Assembly: GCA_019096065.1 (NCBI GenBank)
Contig: JAGUCH010000003.1
Location: 10,354,001-10,418,000, forward strand
Direction of reading: 5' to 3'
DNA: 64,000 bases
From: Paracyclopina nana
Lineage: Eukaryota; Arthropoda; Copepoda; Cyclopoida; Cyclopettidae
The translations under genes were made by a program, and so were the position numbers. The notes below the pieces were generated by a model. The model was not told the DNA's origin and did no database searches. It saw nothing but the letters and a program-made list of their open reading frames with translations. The number at the start of each line of letters is the position of its first letter. The first letter of the stretch is position 1. This document shows, piece by piece, positions 38,101-47,668 of this stretch.

Positions 38101-40141
38101 TCAGCTGCTGCTATCTTCTTCAAGCTCTGATAGGATGAGAGGTGCCAAGGATTCCGTGTCAGAAGCATAGTGAGTGCATTTCTGTAGCAATTTCAATGTA
38201 GAACTTTAAAGGGTTGAGAGTAATATTTCACATTTCTCACATTCAGTTCAAGAGCCTCATCCATGGTTTCTGGCAAGGGTTTTCCCTTGGTATCAGGCAA
38301 TTTAAGAGCTGCCATAGCTGCAAAAAAGGCTGGAGCTCCCAATAAGACCATAGGCAAAGGTGTCCAAAAAACAGCCAGTTCTCCCACAAAAGAGGAGGAC
38401 ATTCCAAAGAACCTGGGAAAAAAATTATTAACGAAAAAAAGCCCATGAGTTGAATTTACCTAGAAATCATAGAGCAAAATCCCACTGATTGGCTTCTCAG
38501 ATTGGTTGGATACAATTCAGCTGTGTAAAGCCATAATACATTTGAGGCTGCTGTTGAGAAACACTTGCCAACCAGAAAAGCTAGCAAAATGGTCTGTGAT
38601 TGAGTCTTGGGTATGAAGGCCAGCATTAGGCAAAAAATGCTTTGACCTGTCATCATGGAAACCAGAGTTATCCTTCTACCTACAAAGAATCCAAATCCAT
38701 CTTTTGAAGCTACAAAGCAGTTGCAAATACTTACCTATTTTGTTCATTAGGTAGTAGGCTAGGATGATGCCAGGCAGCTCAATAATAGCCATGAGCACAA
38801 AGTTGACAAAAATATCTCCAGCCATGTCATTCATGTTGAGGGTGAGAGCATAATTGGTGACAATGGCAGCCACCCAATTGAAAATGAGGATCAAGGTCAC
38901 ATGTGCCAAATTTCTCCTAAACATGTCCCACAAGTTGAGCTTTTCACTTGCCATCTCAGCCTTCTTTTGGGCAGCAATGGAGCTCAAAATGGCCCTGATT
39001 TTTTGCCAGTCATCATCTGTCACTTGCTTCTGGTTTTTCTGGGCAATTTCCCTCAAGATGGTCTCAGCTTTTGTCCCTCTGTTGTTGCTCATCAGCCACC
39101 TCATGCTCTCTGGCACCAAAAAGTAAGTGGTTGGAAGGGCTAGAGCTGAAATGATGCCAGCCCAAATGTGGATTTTGGTCCAGTCTCTGGCAAAATAGGC
39201 CAGCAAAGGCAGCCCAACATTGAATGAATGAGAGACAAGTGTGTCAAAAGCCATGGGAAAAGTTCTCTTCTCTCTGCTGAAAAACTCAATCTGGAAAAAA
39301 ATTCTGAAACTATTCAATTCTCAATAGTTACTACTTATATGTAGTACCTTCAATGAATGAGAGCCAATCCAGCCAAAGACAATGACAGTACAAGTGATGT
39401 ATCTAAGGATTGCATAGGATGCAAAAGAGGTCACATATCCACCTCCAATCAAGCAAGGGACACAAATCATCACAGCACCTAAGATGGTGGCTTTTCTGCC
39501 AATTTTATCACCTAGAGCCAAAATTGGTTGCAACAATTAGGTATTCAAAATTAATAAATGCCTCACTTAAAGGCCCTCCCAAAAGGCTGCCAGTCATAAG
39601 GCCCAACATCATGATTGACCCTAATGAATGTCTTTGGTTGACTTTATCACAAACTAAGTCCATCTCAATGGACAGAGTATCTTGGAATTCTGAGGTGTCA
39701 TACACAAATCTTGAGCAGTTGACTTTTGCAGAGTTATCAAATGCCTCTGGCAGGCAAGAGCCAGGGTCAAAATTGGCTTTTCTGGCAAACATTTGGCAAG
39801 GATCAAAGTCCTCAGCATCCCTGCAATTTAGCCAGTTTCTACTTATTGAAACCTGCTTCAAAATAGAGTTTTTCTTACTTGAGAAAAGTGGAGGATGCAT
39901 GATCTTTAGGTGTTGTAAACATGAGGAATGCTTGGTCAAATGCAGGATTTTCTGACACATCACAGCCTTCAACAAAACACCTATGACTTGGAGTGTAAGC
40001 AGTGAACATGTGCAGCAGCAATGGCAGTCCACAGGCAATATGCACTGGAAAAAGGTAGATGAGACTTTGCCATTGCCATCTTCCTCCACCTCCCACATAG
40101 TTGTTTAATATTGTGTCAAAATCTTGGTTGCCGCCTCCCAT
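38101..40141 (-). CDS. SLC22-family organic cation/carnitine transporter
   Basis: Twelve-helix MFS plasma-membrane transporter. Seven exons (39879-40141, 39567-39820, 39348-39511, 38735-39290, 38460-38679, 38241-38412, 38101-38181) join in phase to 569 residues, normal for SLC22. Helix 1 (SLIYLFPVHIACGLPLLLHM) is followed by the long Cys-containing extracellular loop (HRCFVEGCD, DPCQMF, GSCLP, NCSRFVYD), the family hallmark. The MFS motif between helices 2 and 3 is GPLSDKIGRKATILG. The RETIL-type motif VPESMRWLMSNNRG precedes the central loop, and YTAELYPTNLRSQSVG is the late-loop signature. Substrate cannot be told. The tail is acidic with three terminal Ser. Confidence 0.95.
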
Positions 40142-40840
40142 TCTATAGAAATGTCAGTCTGCAGGCTCCCTTCAAAATATCAGCTGCTTCAGGTAACTTT
40201 TTTGCAGAGCCCGGTCTGCAGCAAGGCCTTACGTACTTCTGAATAAGGTGAAATTATTGCGGTATGTAGCACAAATTTCTGCTGCCATTCTGAGGGAGCT
40301 AACGCAATGTCAACAAATCTTCAGTGAAGCTGCCTTGGGCTCAACTGGTTCCTGCTGGATGAGAGCTATCAAAATTAAGGCCAAATCTAATTGAATGCTG
40401 AGATTGGGTCAAAATTCGAATTGCTTGGGAAAGTCACAATTTCCCACTAATTTGGGTGATTTTTTGGAATTTTCAAATTAGCTTACTTTCTGCTCAGTAC
40501 TCAGCTTTATAATAAGCCATTTTTCTATGCAGCTCACTGCTGCGAAAATATACTGCTATTCAATTGAGGTCTAACACCTGCTGGTGTTTTTGTGTGATTT
40601 TGGCTCGACTACAACATGATGCAGGAAATCATGCAGTTTCAGCCTTATCTCAACAAAGCTTCCAAGTAAGATAAGAATTGATATAATGCTTTTCTATGAG
40701 AGCCGTAATTCTTTATTGCCAAAACTTGAAATTGCATATTTTTGATGGGGTGCAGCTTGATTTTGATTCATGGTGAAAAAAGAAGAGTTGACAAGTGTCT
40801 ACTTGAGGAGGAGGATGACAAAGATTGATGATCAGCTTTT
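40142..40840. other. Intergenic between SLC22 and the SOUL gene
   Basis: About 700 bp. Both neighbours are on the minus strand, so it should hold the SOUL-gene 3' UTR and the SLC22 promoter. No gene or repeat seen. Confidence 0.5.
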
Positions 40841-43725
40841 TTAGAGAGATTGGATCCAAATTTCATTTTTCCGATTTTCAGTCATCATGGGAGAATTGTA
40901 GCCAGCGAGGTAATACACATTTGGGTCAAATTGGCGGGAACGCAAATCCCTTTTCAAAGCTTCATATTCTTTGCTGACATCTTGTTGACTCAAGGCATAG
41001 CCTCCAAATTGCCTGCAATCATATTTTAAGCCTTAATAGTGTATTGGATTTTTAAGTACTAGTTTTACCTGGAGAAGACTGCTTTTTCTGGGATGTTTTC
41101 AATTGTGACTTTCCTGTCAACTGGTTTTGGTGGTTCTTTCCTGGAAAACTGGGAGCCCAACCAGTAGCACATTTCCATGTCCAAAGTTCTGGATTTGGAA
41201 GTGATTTTGGTCACCACTGGCCTGGCCAGTTTGATCTCAGTGTTGTCATTGTTCACACCCAGGATGTATTTGTTCAGTCTCATGCTCATTTTGCTCCTGG
41301 CCTGATTTTCCCATTCAGGCAGAGACATGGCCAAAAGTGGGTTGTTGTTGTACTTTTGCTGCCAATCTATGAAAGTATCTCTGCTTGGATCCACATCAGT
41401 TTCTTTGGTGCAAGCCCATTTGGAAGCTGGAATTTTCCTCAACTCAAATCCCTAAAAATTGATACTTTGAAAAGCTGTCTAAAATTAGTAGTATTTTACT
41501 CATTACATTTCCTTGCTCAACCAGAGTTGAGTCAATCTTCTCAGCTAAATCATCAATGGTTCTAATGTTGGAATTTCTGGTTCGAAAAACTGAGTTGGTG
41601 GCTGAGCTGCTGAATCTGTTGACATTGTTGTTATTAGCTGAGAGACTGGAAGAGCTTCTCATCAACCAAATTTCATTCTTCCTTGGATTGGAATTTTTGT
41701 AAGTTGCAGTGTAAAAAGGGGCAGTTGTGTCCACATCATTCCGGCCCTTAATTCGATCCGTCATCTGCTCCAGTTTGACTTCCCAGTCTTTATTGGACAA
41801 GGCCCAGCCGTTGAACTCACTGAAAAAGGTATCAAATTCATACATTTGCTAAGACATTTTAATTTTGGTACTTACTAAGCAAAAACTTGCATTCCTTCCC
41901 TATCTTGGAAGTAAATTTCATTGTTGAGGGGAGATGGCAGCCTTTGATTTCCAGGCCAAATGCACATTTCTTGTCTCTCCCTGTTTCTGCCCAGCCGGGT
42001 TCTTTTAATGGTTGTTGGGTTGGTCATGTCCAATTGCTGAGACTGAGAGTTGGCGCCAGAAAAGTACTGGTTAAGCTTCATGGCCATTGTGTTCTCAGCT
42101 CGAATTTGCCTCTCAGCTTCAGCGCCATCTCTGAACGATTGTTGCCAATTTTTGTACGGGTCATCGTCCAAATTCTCAACTTTCTCAGTACACACCCACT
42201 TTGACGGACCGTAAGCCCTAATTTCAAAATCCTGGAGAAAGCATCAGTAAAAAAGCCTTTTTTAAGAACCAATTTGAGGACTTACTCGATTTTTTTCTAT
42301 GACTTCATAAGGAACAGCTTCAAGTCTGCTTGAACTCACTTGGAATCCGTCATTGTTACGGTTGCCGTATCTGTTGTCAGAATTGCCATTTCTATTTCCG
42401 TATCTGGTGTCAGAGTTGTCATTTCTGTTGTCATATCTACTGTCAGTGTTGTCAAATCTGCTGCCAGTGTTACCGTATCTACTGTCGTATCTACTGTCAT
42501 ATCTAACGTCACTTCCGTATCTATTGTCGTTAATACTGTCACTTCCGTATCTACTATCGTTAATACTGTCACTTCCGTATCTATTGTCATTACCGTATCG
42601 ATTGTCATTGCCGTATCTATCGTCGTATCTACCGTCACTATTTCTACTGTCGAATCTGCTGTCATTGTTATTGTATCGATCGTCGGAATTGTAGCGGCTG
42701 TCGTAGCGGCTGTCGTAACGGCTGTCGCTTCCGTAACGGTTGTCATTGACGTTCCGGCTATCTAAAATGGACGGAGAGTTTGAGTATGGATCATCGTATC
42801 GACTTCCACTGCTGCCATCTTGTGTCGTTTGGTACTGAGTCCACCAATATCCATCTGATTGGTCTTGATTACTAGATGAATCATAGCCAGAGCTAAATTA
42901 GATACACACTGAGAGCTATGCATTGTTATGTAACGGTCTAAAAATTGATATACCTGCTGGTACTAGATCCGTATCCATTGTAGTTAGAGCCGTATCTATC
43001 CGTGTTTGATCCGTATCTGTCCGTATTTGACCCGTACCCTTCAGATCCGTATCGATCAGTGTTAGATCCGTACCTATCAGTATTAGATCCGTATCTGTCA
43101 GTATTAGATCCGTATCTATCAGTATTAGATCCGTATCTATCAGTATTAGATCCATATCTATCTGTACTAGATCCGTATCTGTCTCCACCAGATCCGTATG
43201 CATTAGATCCATAAATGTCTGCATTGGATCCGTAAGTATCCGTATTAGATCCGTAAATGTCCGGATTTGATCCATAGCTGTTGGCTCCGTAGCCGTAAGA
43301 ATTTGATACGTATTTGCCAGTCGCATCAAACCTGTTGCTTGCATATGGATCGTAATTCCTGTTTGCAGCATATGGAACAGCTGCGAACTCTTCAAATGTA
43401 TTGTTGATCACATTATTGGATCCATATGCGAATTTGTGCAGAGCTTTGGGCCTCTCATCATCCTTGTCATACCTTGAAGATAAATGATGGAAATTTAAAT
43501 TATTTCAATACTTTGGATTGTGTTTCAAAATTACCAAGAAAAGTATCCATGATCAATTTCTCCTTCATCGAATTTTTTGCTGGTCTTCTTGGCTTCATTG
43601 CCGTTGGCCTTTTCAATGTTGATGGTCTCAAAGTCTTGGTCATCATTCGGCCTTCTGGGCCTATGAGCCAAAGCTTGCAGAGAGAATCCAATCAAGATCA
43701 AAAACTGCCAATAACCGAGCTCCAT
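40841..43725 (-). CDS. Secreted repeat-rich protein with two SOUL domains
   Basis: Seven exons (43535-43725, 42954-43472, 42286-42892, 41876-42231, 41507-41819, 41069-41451, 40841-41012) join in phase to 846 residues. A signal peptide ([15 protein letters not shown]) is followed by a dibasic-rich leader, then about 330 residues of low complexity: heptads [13 protein letters not shown] in exon 2 and [15 protein letters not shown] units in exon 3. Two tandem SOUL/HEBP-like domains follow. The first (about 432-612) has [35 protein letters not shown], and ends near KNEIWLM. The second (about 655-846) has [36 protein letters not shown] and ends [17 protein letters not shown] proteins bind haem or porphyrin; the repeats look like an adhesive, matrix or phase-separating tract. 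The combined function is unknown. Single-domain SOUL proteins are about 200 residues, so this is a large extension. Confidence 0.9.
42500..42610. repeat. 30-bp tandem repeats inside SOUL-gene exon 3
   Basis: The plus strand repeats a ~30-bp unit containing ACTTCCGTATCTA and GTTAATACTGTC about three times. In the coding strand this gives [11 protein letters not shown] units. It is part of the coding low-complexity tract. Confidence 0.8.
42990..43265. repeat. 21-bp tandem repeats inside SOUL-gene exon 2
   Basis: A 21-bp unit close to GATCCGTATCTATCAGTATT plus one base recurs about a dozen times with decay at both ends. On the minus strand it encodes the heptad YGSNTDR. The period is an exact multiple of three, so length changes keep the reading frame. 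Confidence 0.9.
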
Positions 43726-44163
43726 GATTCACATCAACTCACTGAGAACTCACTGGAAATTCAGGTGAGTCAAAAACTGTAGTATGTAGGTAATAGAATC
43801 TCGTACGCGCGTTTTGCTCTGAATAGAGCCAAAAAAATCCCAGGCTCCATTGCATTGATGATTCCATGGAAGAAAAGGAATGGTTTGCGAAAAAAAAACG
43901 TATTTAAATACGTACATCCGCGTGTATTCATACTTCAGCATAATTGTGCTCAGAAGATGCTTTTGATAAACTTGATGATTTCGTGGTAAAAAACCGATTT
44001 AGACCAGAAAAAATCAACCGTGACGCTGAGTTTCTTTGTCTGAAGCCAATTACATACACATATCATTGAATAGGCATAATTTGCCATAATAAATGTGGTA
44101 TAGAGTAGCAATTTGAGTCAAGCACAAATGTCAAGAGGAAGTGAGGAATTAGCATTTATTGAA
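43726..44163. other. Short intergenic gap, SOUL gene to RBR ligase
   Basis: About 440 bp between two minus-strand genes. It should contain the SOUL-gene promoter and the RBR-ligase 3' UTR. No gene seen. Confidence 0.5.
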
Positions 44164-45576
44164 TTAATCCCATGTGATATTTCGGATGCATTCACAATTT
44201 CCATAGGGTCCCATGCAATCCCAGCAATAATCATAATTGCACCACGTGCAAAACATGTGAGAACATCCCTCGTTTTTTTCTATCAGAACAAAACATCTTG
44301 GGCAAGGCTGGATAGTTTTGCTTTGCTTTGCCACCTTCAAATCAGCCATTACTTCCACATTATGCTGGTTTTGCTCCCTTCTAACTTGGCGGAAAGCATG
44401 GAAGGAAAATTGCTCAACACAATCATATATTGGGTGCCCGAGTGTCTTCTTGGCATAATAGTAGCAGTAAGAAATTCCGCCATATTGCTCACCAAGGATG
44501 TCTTTGTACTCCTCACTCCCTTTGAGGAAGCCAAGGGCAAATTTGGAGGCCTTTTTCTGGTCACCAGCCAAAAAGCTAAAAATGGGATCAACTATGATGT
44601 CAATCTGCTTGGCCAAACTTTCAAAGTTGGAGGTGTACATTTTTCTGGCTAGAGCAAAAGTTGCAGGATCTGGAGGCCCAGCAGCTTCTTCTGGATCTTC
44701 CTCACCACTAGTTTCACCTGGATCCTCATTGCTGCAGTTGGCAAGGCCATGGTAGCCTCTGGAGCACTTGAGGCAAAAAGCAAATCCACAAGCTGGACAA
44801 ACTCCGAGCATTTCCTGGTGGAAAAGCTCAGCTGGGTGTTGGCAGGATTGCCTTGGGCACCAGGATACATTTTCAAGCCTCATGATGGCCACATCAAGCA
44901 GCTTTGAGTCATACTTTTCAAACAGCTGAGGCTCCACCAGGAATTCAATGTCTCTCAGCAAAATCTGCTGATCACAGCTGAAATCTGGACAAGCCACTGC
45001 TGAGAGGCCATCTTGGATTGTTGTGGTGCAATGCTGAGAAAGGCATGACTTGCAAAAGAAATGAGCACAGTTGGATAATTTGGTCAGTTTGGCCACCTCT
45101 GTGCAAATGCCACAGCTGTCAATGACATTTTTGCATTTGGACTCATTGAAGGCCACAATTTTCTCCAGTTGGGCTTCATTCAATACTTCAACTTCTTCAT
45201 TGGAGGCCAAAAAGTCATTCAGAAAGGTTTTGATGCTGTCATACCAGTCAAACAGCACCACTTCACCAGGCGTAAACAAGTCTAGGAGCTGTTGTGACAA
45301 CAGGTTAACCCGAGATTCATCCAGCCAATCACAGGCCAAGGAATACTTCAAGCATTCTGTCATTGGATAGTTGTCTGTCAGCTGAAAGCTGAGACTGAGA
45401 CTGGGCAAGAAGTTGACATAGGAAACTGAGTCATGGCAGCTCAGCTTGATTCTCTGCTCAGCTGAGCAACCATCAGGGCTAATAAGCAATTTTCCAGAGC
45501 TCTTATCCTCAATTTGCAGCTCAAGTGGGCTCAAAATTGAGGTCAAGGCCAATAATTCGTCCTCTCGGGCCTCCAT
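44164..45576 (-). CDS. RBR-type E3 ubiquitin ligase, RNF14-like
   Basis: RING-IBR-RING ligase that passes ubiquitin through a catalytic Cys thioester. An intronless frame encodes 470 residues. An N-terminal RWD domain (about 1-115) identifies the RNF14 type. RING1 is at about 155-201 (CGIC ... CAHFFCKSC ... CPDFSC), the IBR at about 240-281 (CPRQSC ... CPACGFAFCLKC), and RING2 at about 425-460 (CPRCFVLIEKNEGCSHMFC ... CWDC), with the catalytic Cys expected in EGC at about 438. Between IBR and RING2 is a linker of about 140 residues (285-420), with an acidic start and a Tyr-rich YCYYYAKK patch. It is clearly longer than the ~65 residues of RNF14. The lack of introns in an intron-rich neighbourhood suggests a retrocopy origin; the frame is intact. 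Confidence 0.92.
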   Translation of the reverse strand: MEAREDELLALTSILSPLELQIEDKSSGKLLISPDGCSAEQRIKLSCHDSVSYVNFLPSLSLSFQLTDNYPMTECLKYSLACDWLDESRVNLLSQQLLDLFTPGEVVLFDWYDSIKTFLNDFLASNEEVEVLNEAQLEKIVAFNESKCKNVIDSCGICTEVAKLTKLSNCAHFFCKSCLSQHCTTTIQDGLSAVACPDFSCDQQILLRDIEFLVEPQLFEKYDSKLLDVAIMRLENVSWCPRQSCQHPAELFHQEMLGVCPACGFAFCLKCSRGYHGLANCSNEDPGETSGEEDPEEAAGPPDPATFALARKMYTSNFESLAKQIDIIVDPIFSFLAGDQKKASKFALGFLKGSEEYKDILGEQYGGISYCYYYAKKTLGHPIYDCVEQFSFHAFRQVRREQNQHNVEVMADLKVAKQSKTIQPCPRCFVLIEKNEGCSHMFCTWCNYDYCWDCMGPYGNCECIRNITWD

Positions 45577-45977
45577 TTTTGCACTCAGTTTTTATCAGCT
45601 TGCTAGCTGACTACCTCTATGTAGCATAGCATACTAAATATAGTAGTCATGGGGACCTAACTAATGTATTGCTTTGCATGACGAAATAAATGCCAGCTTC
45701 TTGAAATCCTTCATTGAGACAGCTTAAAGCAACTCGCGTACATAAAATGAGCAAGTTCCAAAAACTCTTTGAAAAATGCAAAAATAATTTTCACGCACAA
45801 TTTACATAAAAAAGGTTTGATTTTGAAAAACTCTATGATAATGATGGGTTGTGAGATTAATTGTGGAATATTCCGTTTATGAACATTAAAAGTTTGTTGT
45901 GCACTTCTGCATGACATTTAAGCTGGTGCACAAGTAACTCTAAACGTGTCAGCAGCTTAGAGACTCAGATTAGCAAA
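45577..45977. other. Divergent promoter region, RBR ligase and SDR
   Basis: About 400 bp between divergent start codons, so it should contain both promoters. No gene seen. Confidence 0.5.
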
Positions 45978-47131
45978 ATGTTGCCACTCATCATAGTCAT
46001 TCTTGTAGTGGCTTTAATCATGCTTTGCCTACTGAGGATGTGGATGCAGGGTCCAACCAAAGGATCAGATAATCCCAAGAGGCTTGATGGCAAAGTTGTG
46101 GTCATCACAGGTAAAAGAAGAAAAATTGCTTTGACTTATGTAATTTAAATTTGGATTTAGGTGCCAATACTGGCATTGGCAAGGTGACAGCTACTGATTT
46201 AGCTAGGAGAGGTGCCAAAGTGCTGATTTGCTGCAGAGACCCCCAAAGATCCAATGCAGCTCTGCTTGAAATCCAAAAGGAATCTGGCAGCCAAAATGTC
46301 CATTTTTACCAGTTGGACTTGGCTTCCTTGAAATCAGTGAGATCTTGTGCAGAGTCCATCATGAGGTCAGAGTCCAAAGTTGACTACTTGATCAACAATG
46401 CTGGGGTCATGATGTGTCCACAATGGAAAACTGAGGATGGCTTTGACATGCAAATGGGCACAAATCATTTGGGCCATTTCCTATTTACAGAGCTCCTACT
46501 GCCTTTGATCAAAAAGTCTGCTGAGAGTGGGTTTCACCCAAGGTAAAAATTACTTTTTTTTAAATTGATTTGCTCAACCTAATAGAAACTCCAGGATTGT
46601 CATTGTTTCAAGCATGGCTCACTTGAGCGCCAGAAATGGCATCAGTTTTGATGACATCAACTTTGAAAAGAAGTTTAGCACCATGAGTGTCTATGGTGAA
46701 TCTAAATTGGCCAATATTTTGCACTGCAAGGAGCTCTCCAGGAGGTTGGAAAACACAGGCATATCTGTCTACTCCCTGCATCCAGGTACAAATTTACTGC
46801 TATTGTGCAGCATAAATCATCTTGATGGAAAAAAACCAAAAAATATTTGTCTCCAGGTGTGATTGATACTGAGCTGAGTAGACACGTGGAAAACAGAATG
46901 CTCAGCTTTGTCAACAAACTGGTGAAGCCAGTGGCATCATTCATCATGAAGAGTCCTTTTCATGGTGCCCAAACCACTTTATATTGCGTTCTAGACGATG
47001 CCATCGAGGGCGAATCTGGCCTCTATTATTCTGATTGTCAGAGGAAAACTCCCTCCCAGCAAGCCCAGGATATGGCAGCTGCTAAAAAATTGTGGGACCT
47101 CAGTGAGGAGTTGGTTGGTTTAAAAAAGTGA
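45978..47131 (+). CDS. Retinol dehydrogenase-like SDR (RDH11-14 type)
   Basis: NADP(H)-dependent short-chain dehydrogenase, probably anchored in the ER. Exons 45978-46110, 46161-46542, 46595-46785 and 46857-47131 give 326 residues. An N-terminal membrane helix (LIIVILVVALIMLCLL) is followed by the cofactor motif TGANTGIG (split by the first intron), a CCRD segment typical of NADP-preferring members, NNAGVM, the catalytic Ser in IVIVSSMAH, YGESK (Tyr/Lys pair) and HPGVIDTEL. The length and motifs fit the RDH11/12/13/14 group; the substrate could be retinal or another carbonyl. Poly(A) signal at 47139-47144. Confidence 0.95.
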
Positions 47132-47138
47132 TGAATGA

Positions 47139-47144
47139 AATAAA
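47139..47144 (+). terminator. SDR poly(A) signal
   Basis: AATAAA starts 8 bases after the SDR stop codon. Confidence 0.6.
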
Positions 47145-47668
47145 TCGCTTTTTCCCTCTCTTATCTATTTCTGTATAGCATCTACCAATCAATCAGCTTT
47201 TAATGCCAATTGTCTTCTTTTGATGATGACATAGACCTCATTGAATAGGCTTTCATTGTATAACTGAAAAGTACTTAAAAAGGAACTCAGCTTTCAGTGA
47301 TATGAACTATTTATCAAAGTGAAATAATTGTTATAAAAATCAAAGCCATAGCTATAATTGGCAAAAATGTACTTAATGGCAACTTATGTACTTCTATCTA
47401 CTTACAAAAAAGTACACAATCAATTTTATGTTTGGGAAATCAGATCCTGTTGGACACACATGAAGAAAAATATGCCTATAATTATTGCTTTACCACAATT
47501 CTTGTTATAAATCTGTTGTATACTTCTTGGAACAGAGTATATACGTACGTTTATGCTCATATGGAAAAAAACCTACTTGAGTGTTTGCCTTTAAGCTAGG
47601 CTCACTTGGTTGCAATTTGGCTTCAGTCAGAGGAGAGACAGTGCTCACAAAGCAAGTTTAGCACCAAG
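47145..47668. other. Peroxidase upstream region
   Basis: About 520 bp, A/T-rich, no gene seen. It should hold the promoter and 5' UTR of the peroxidase gene. Confidence 0.5.

Noticed and set aside
42340..43214. Plus-strand frames with VSTVVS- and SVLDPYL-type repeats
   Set aside because: They are antisense shadows of the minus-strand RYDS/YGSNTDR coding repeats of the SOUL gene, which has a full in-phase gene model.
42990..43265. CRISPR-like regular array of 21-bp units
   Set aside because: Units are directly adjacent with no spacers, lie in a eukaryotic exon and encode a protein heptad.
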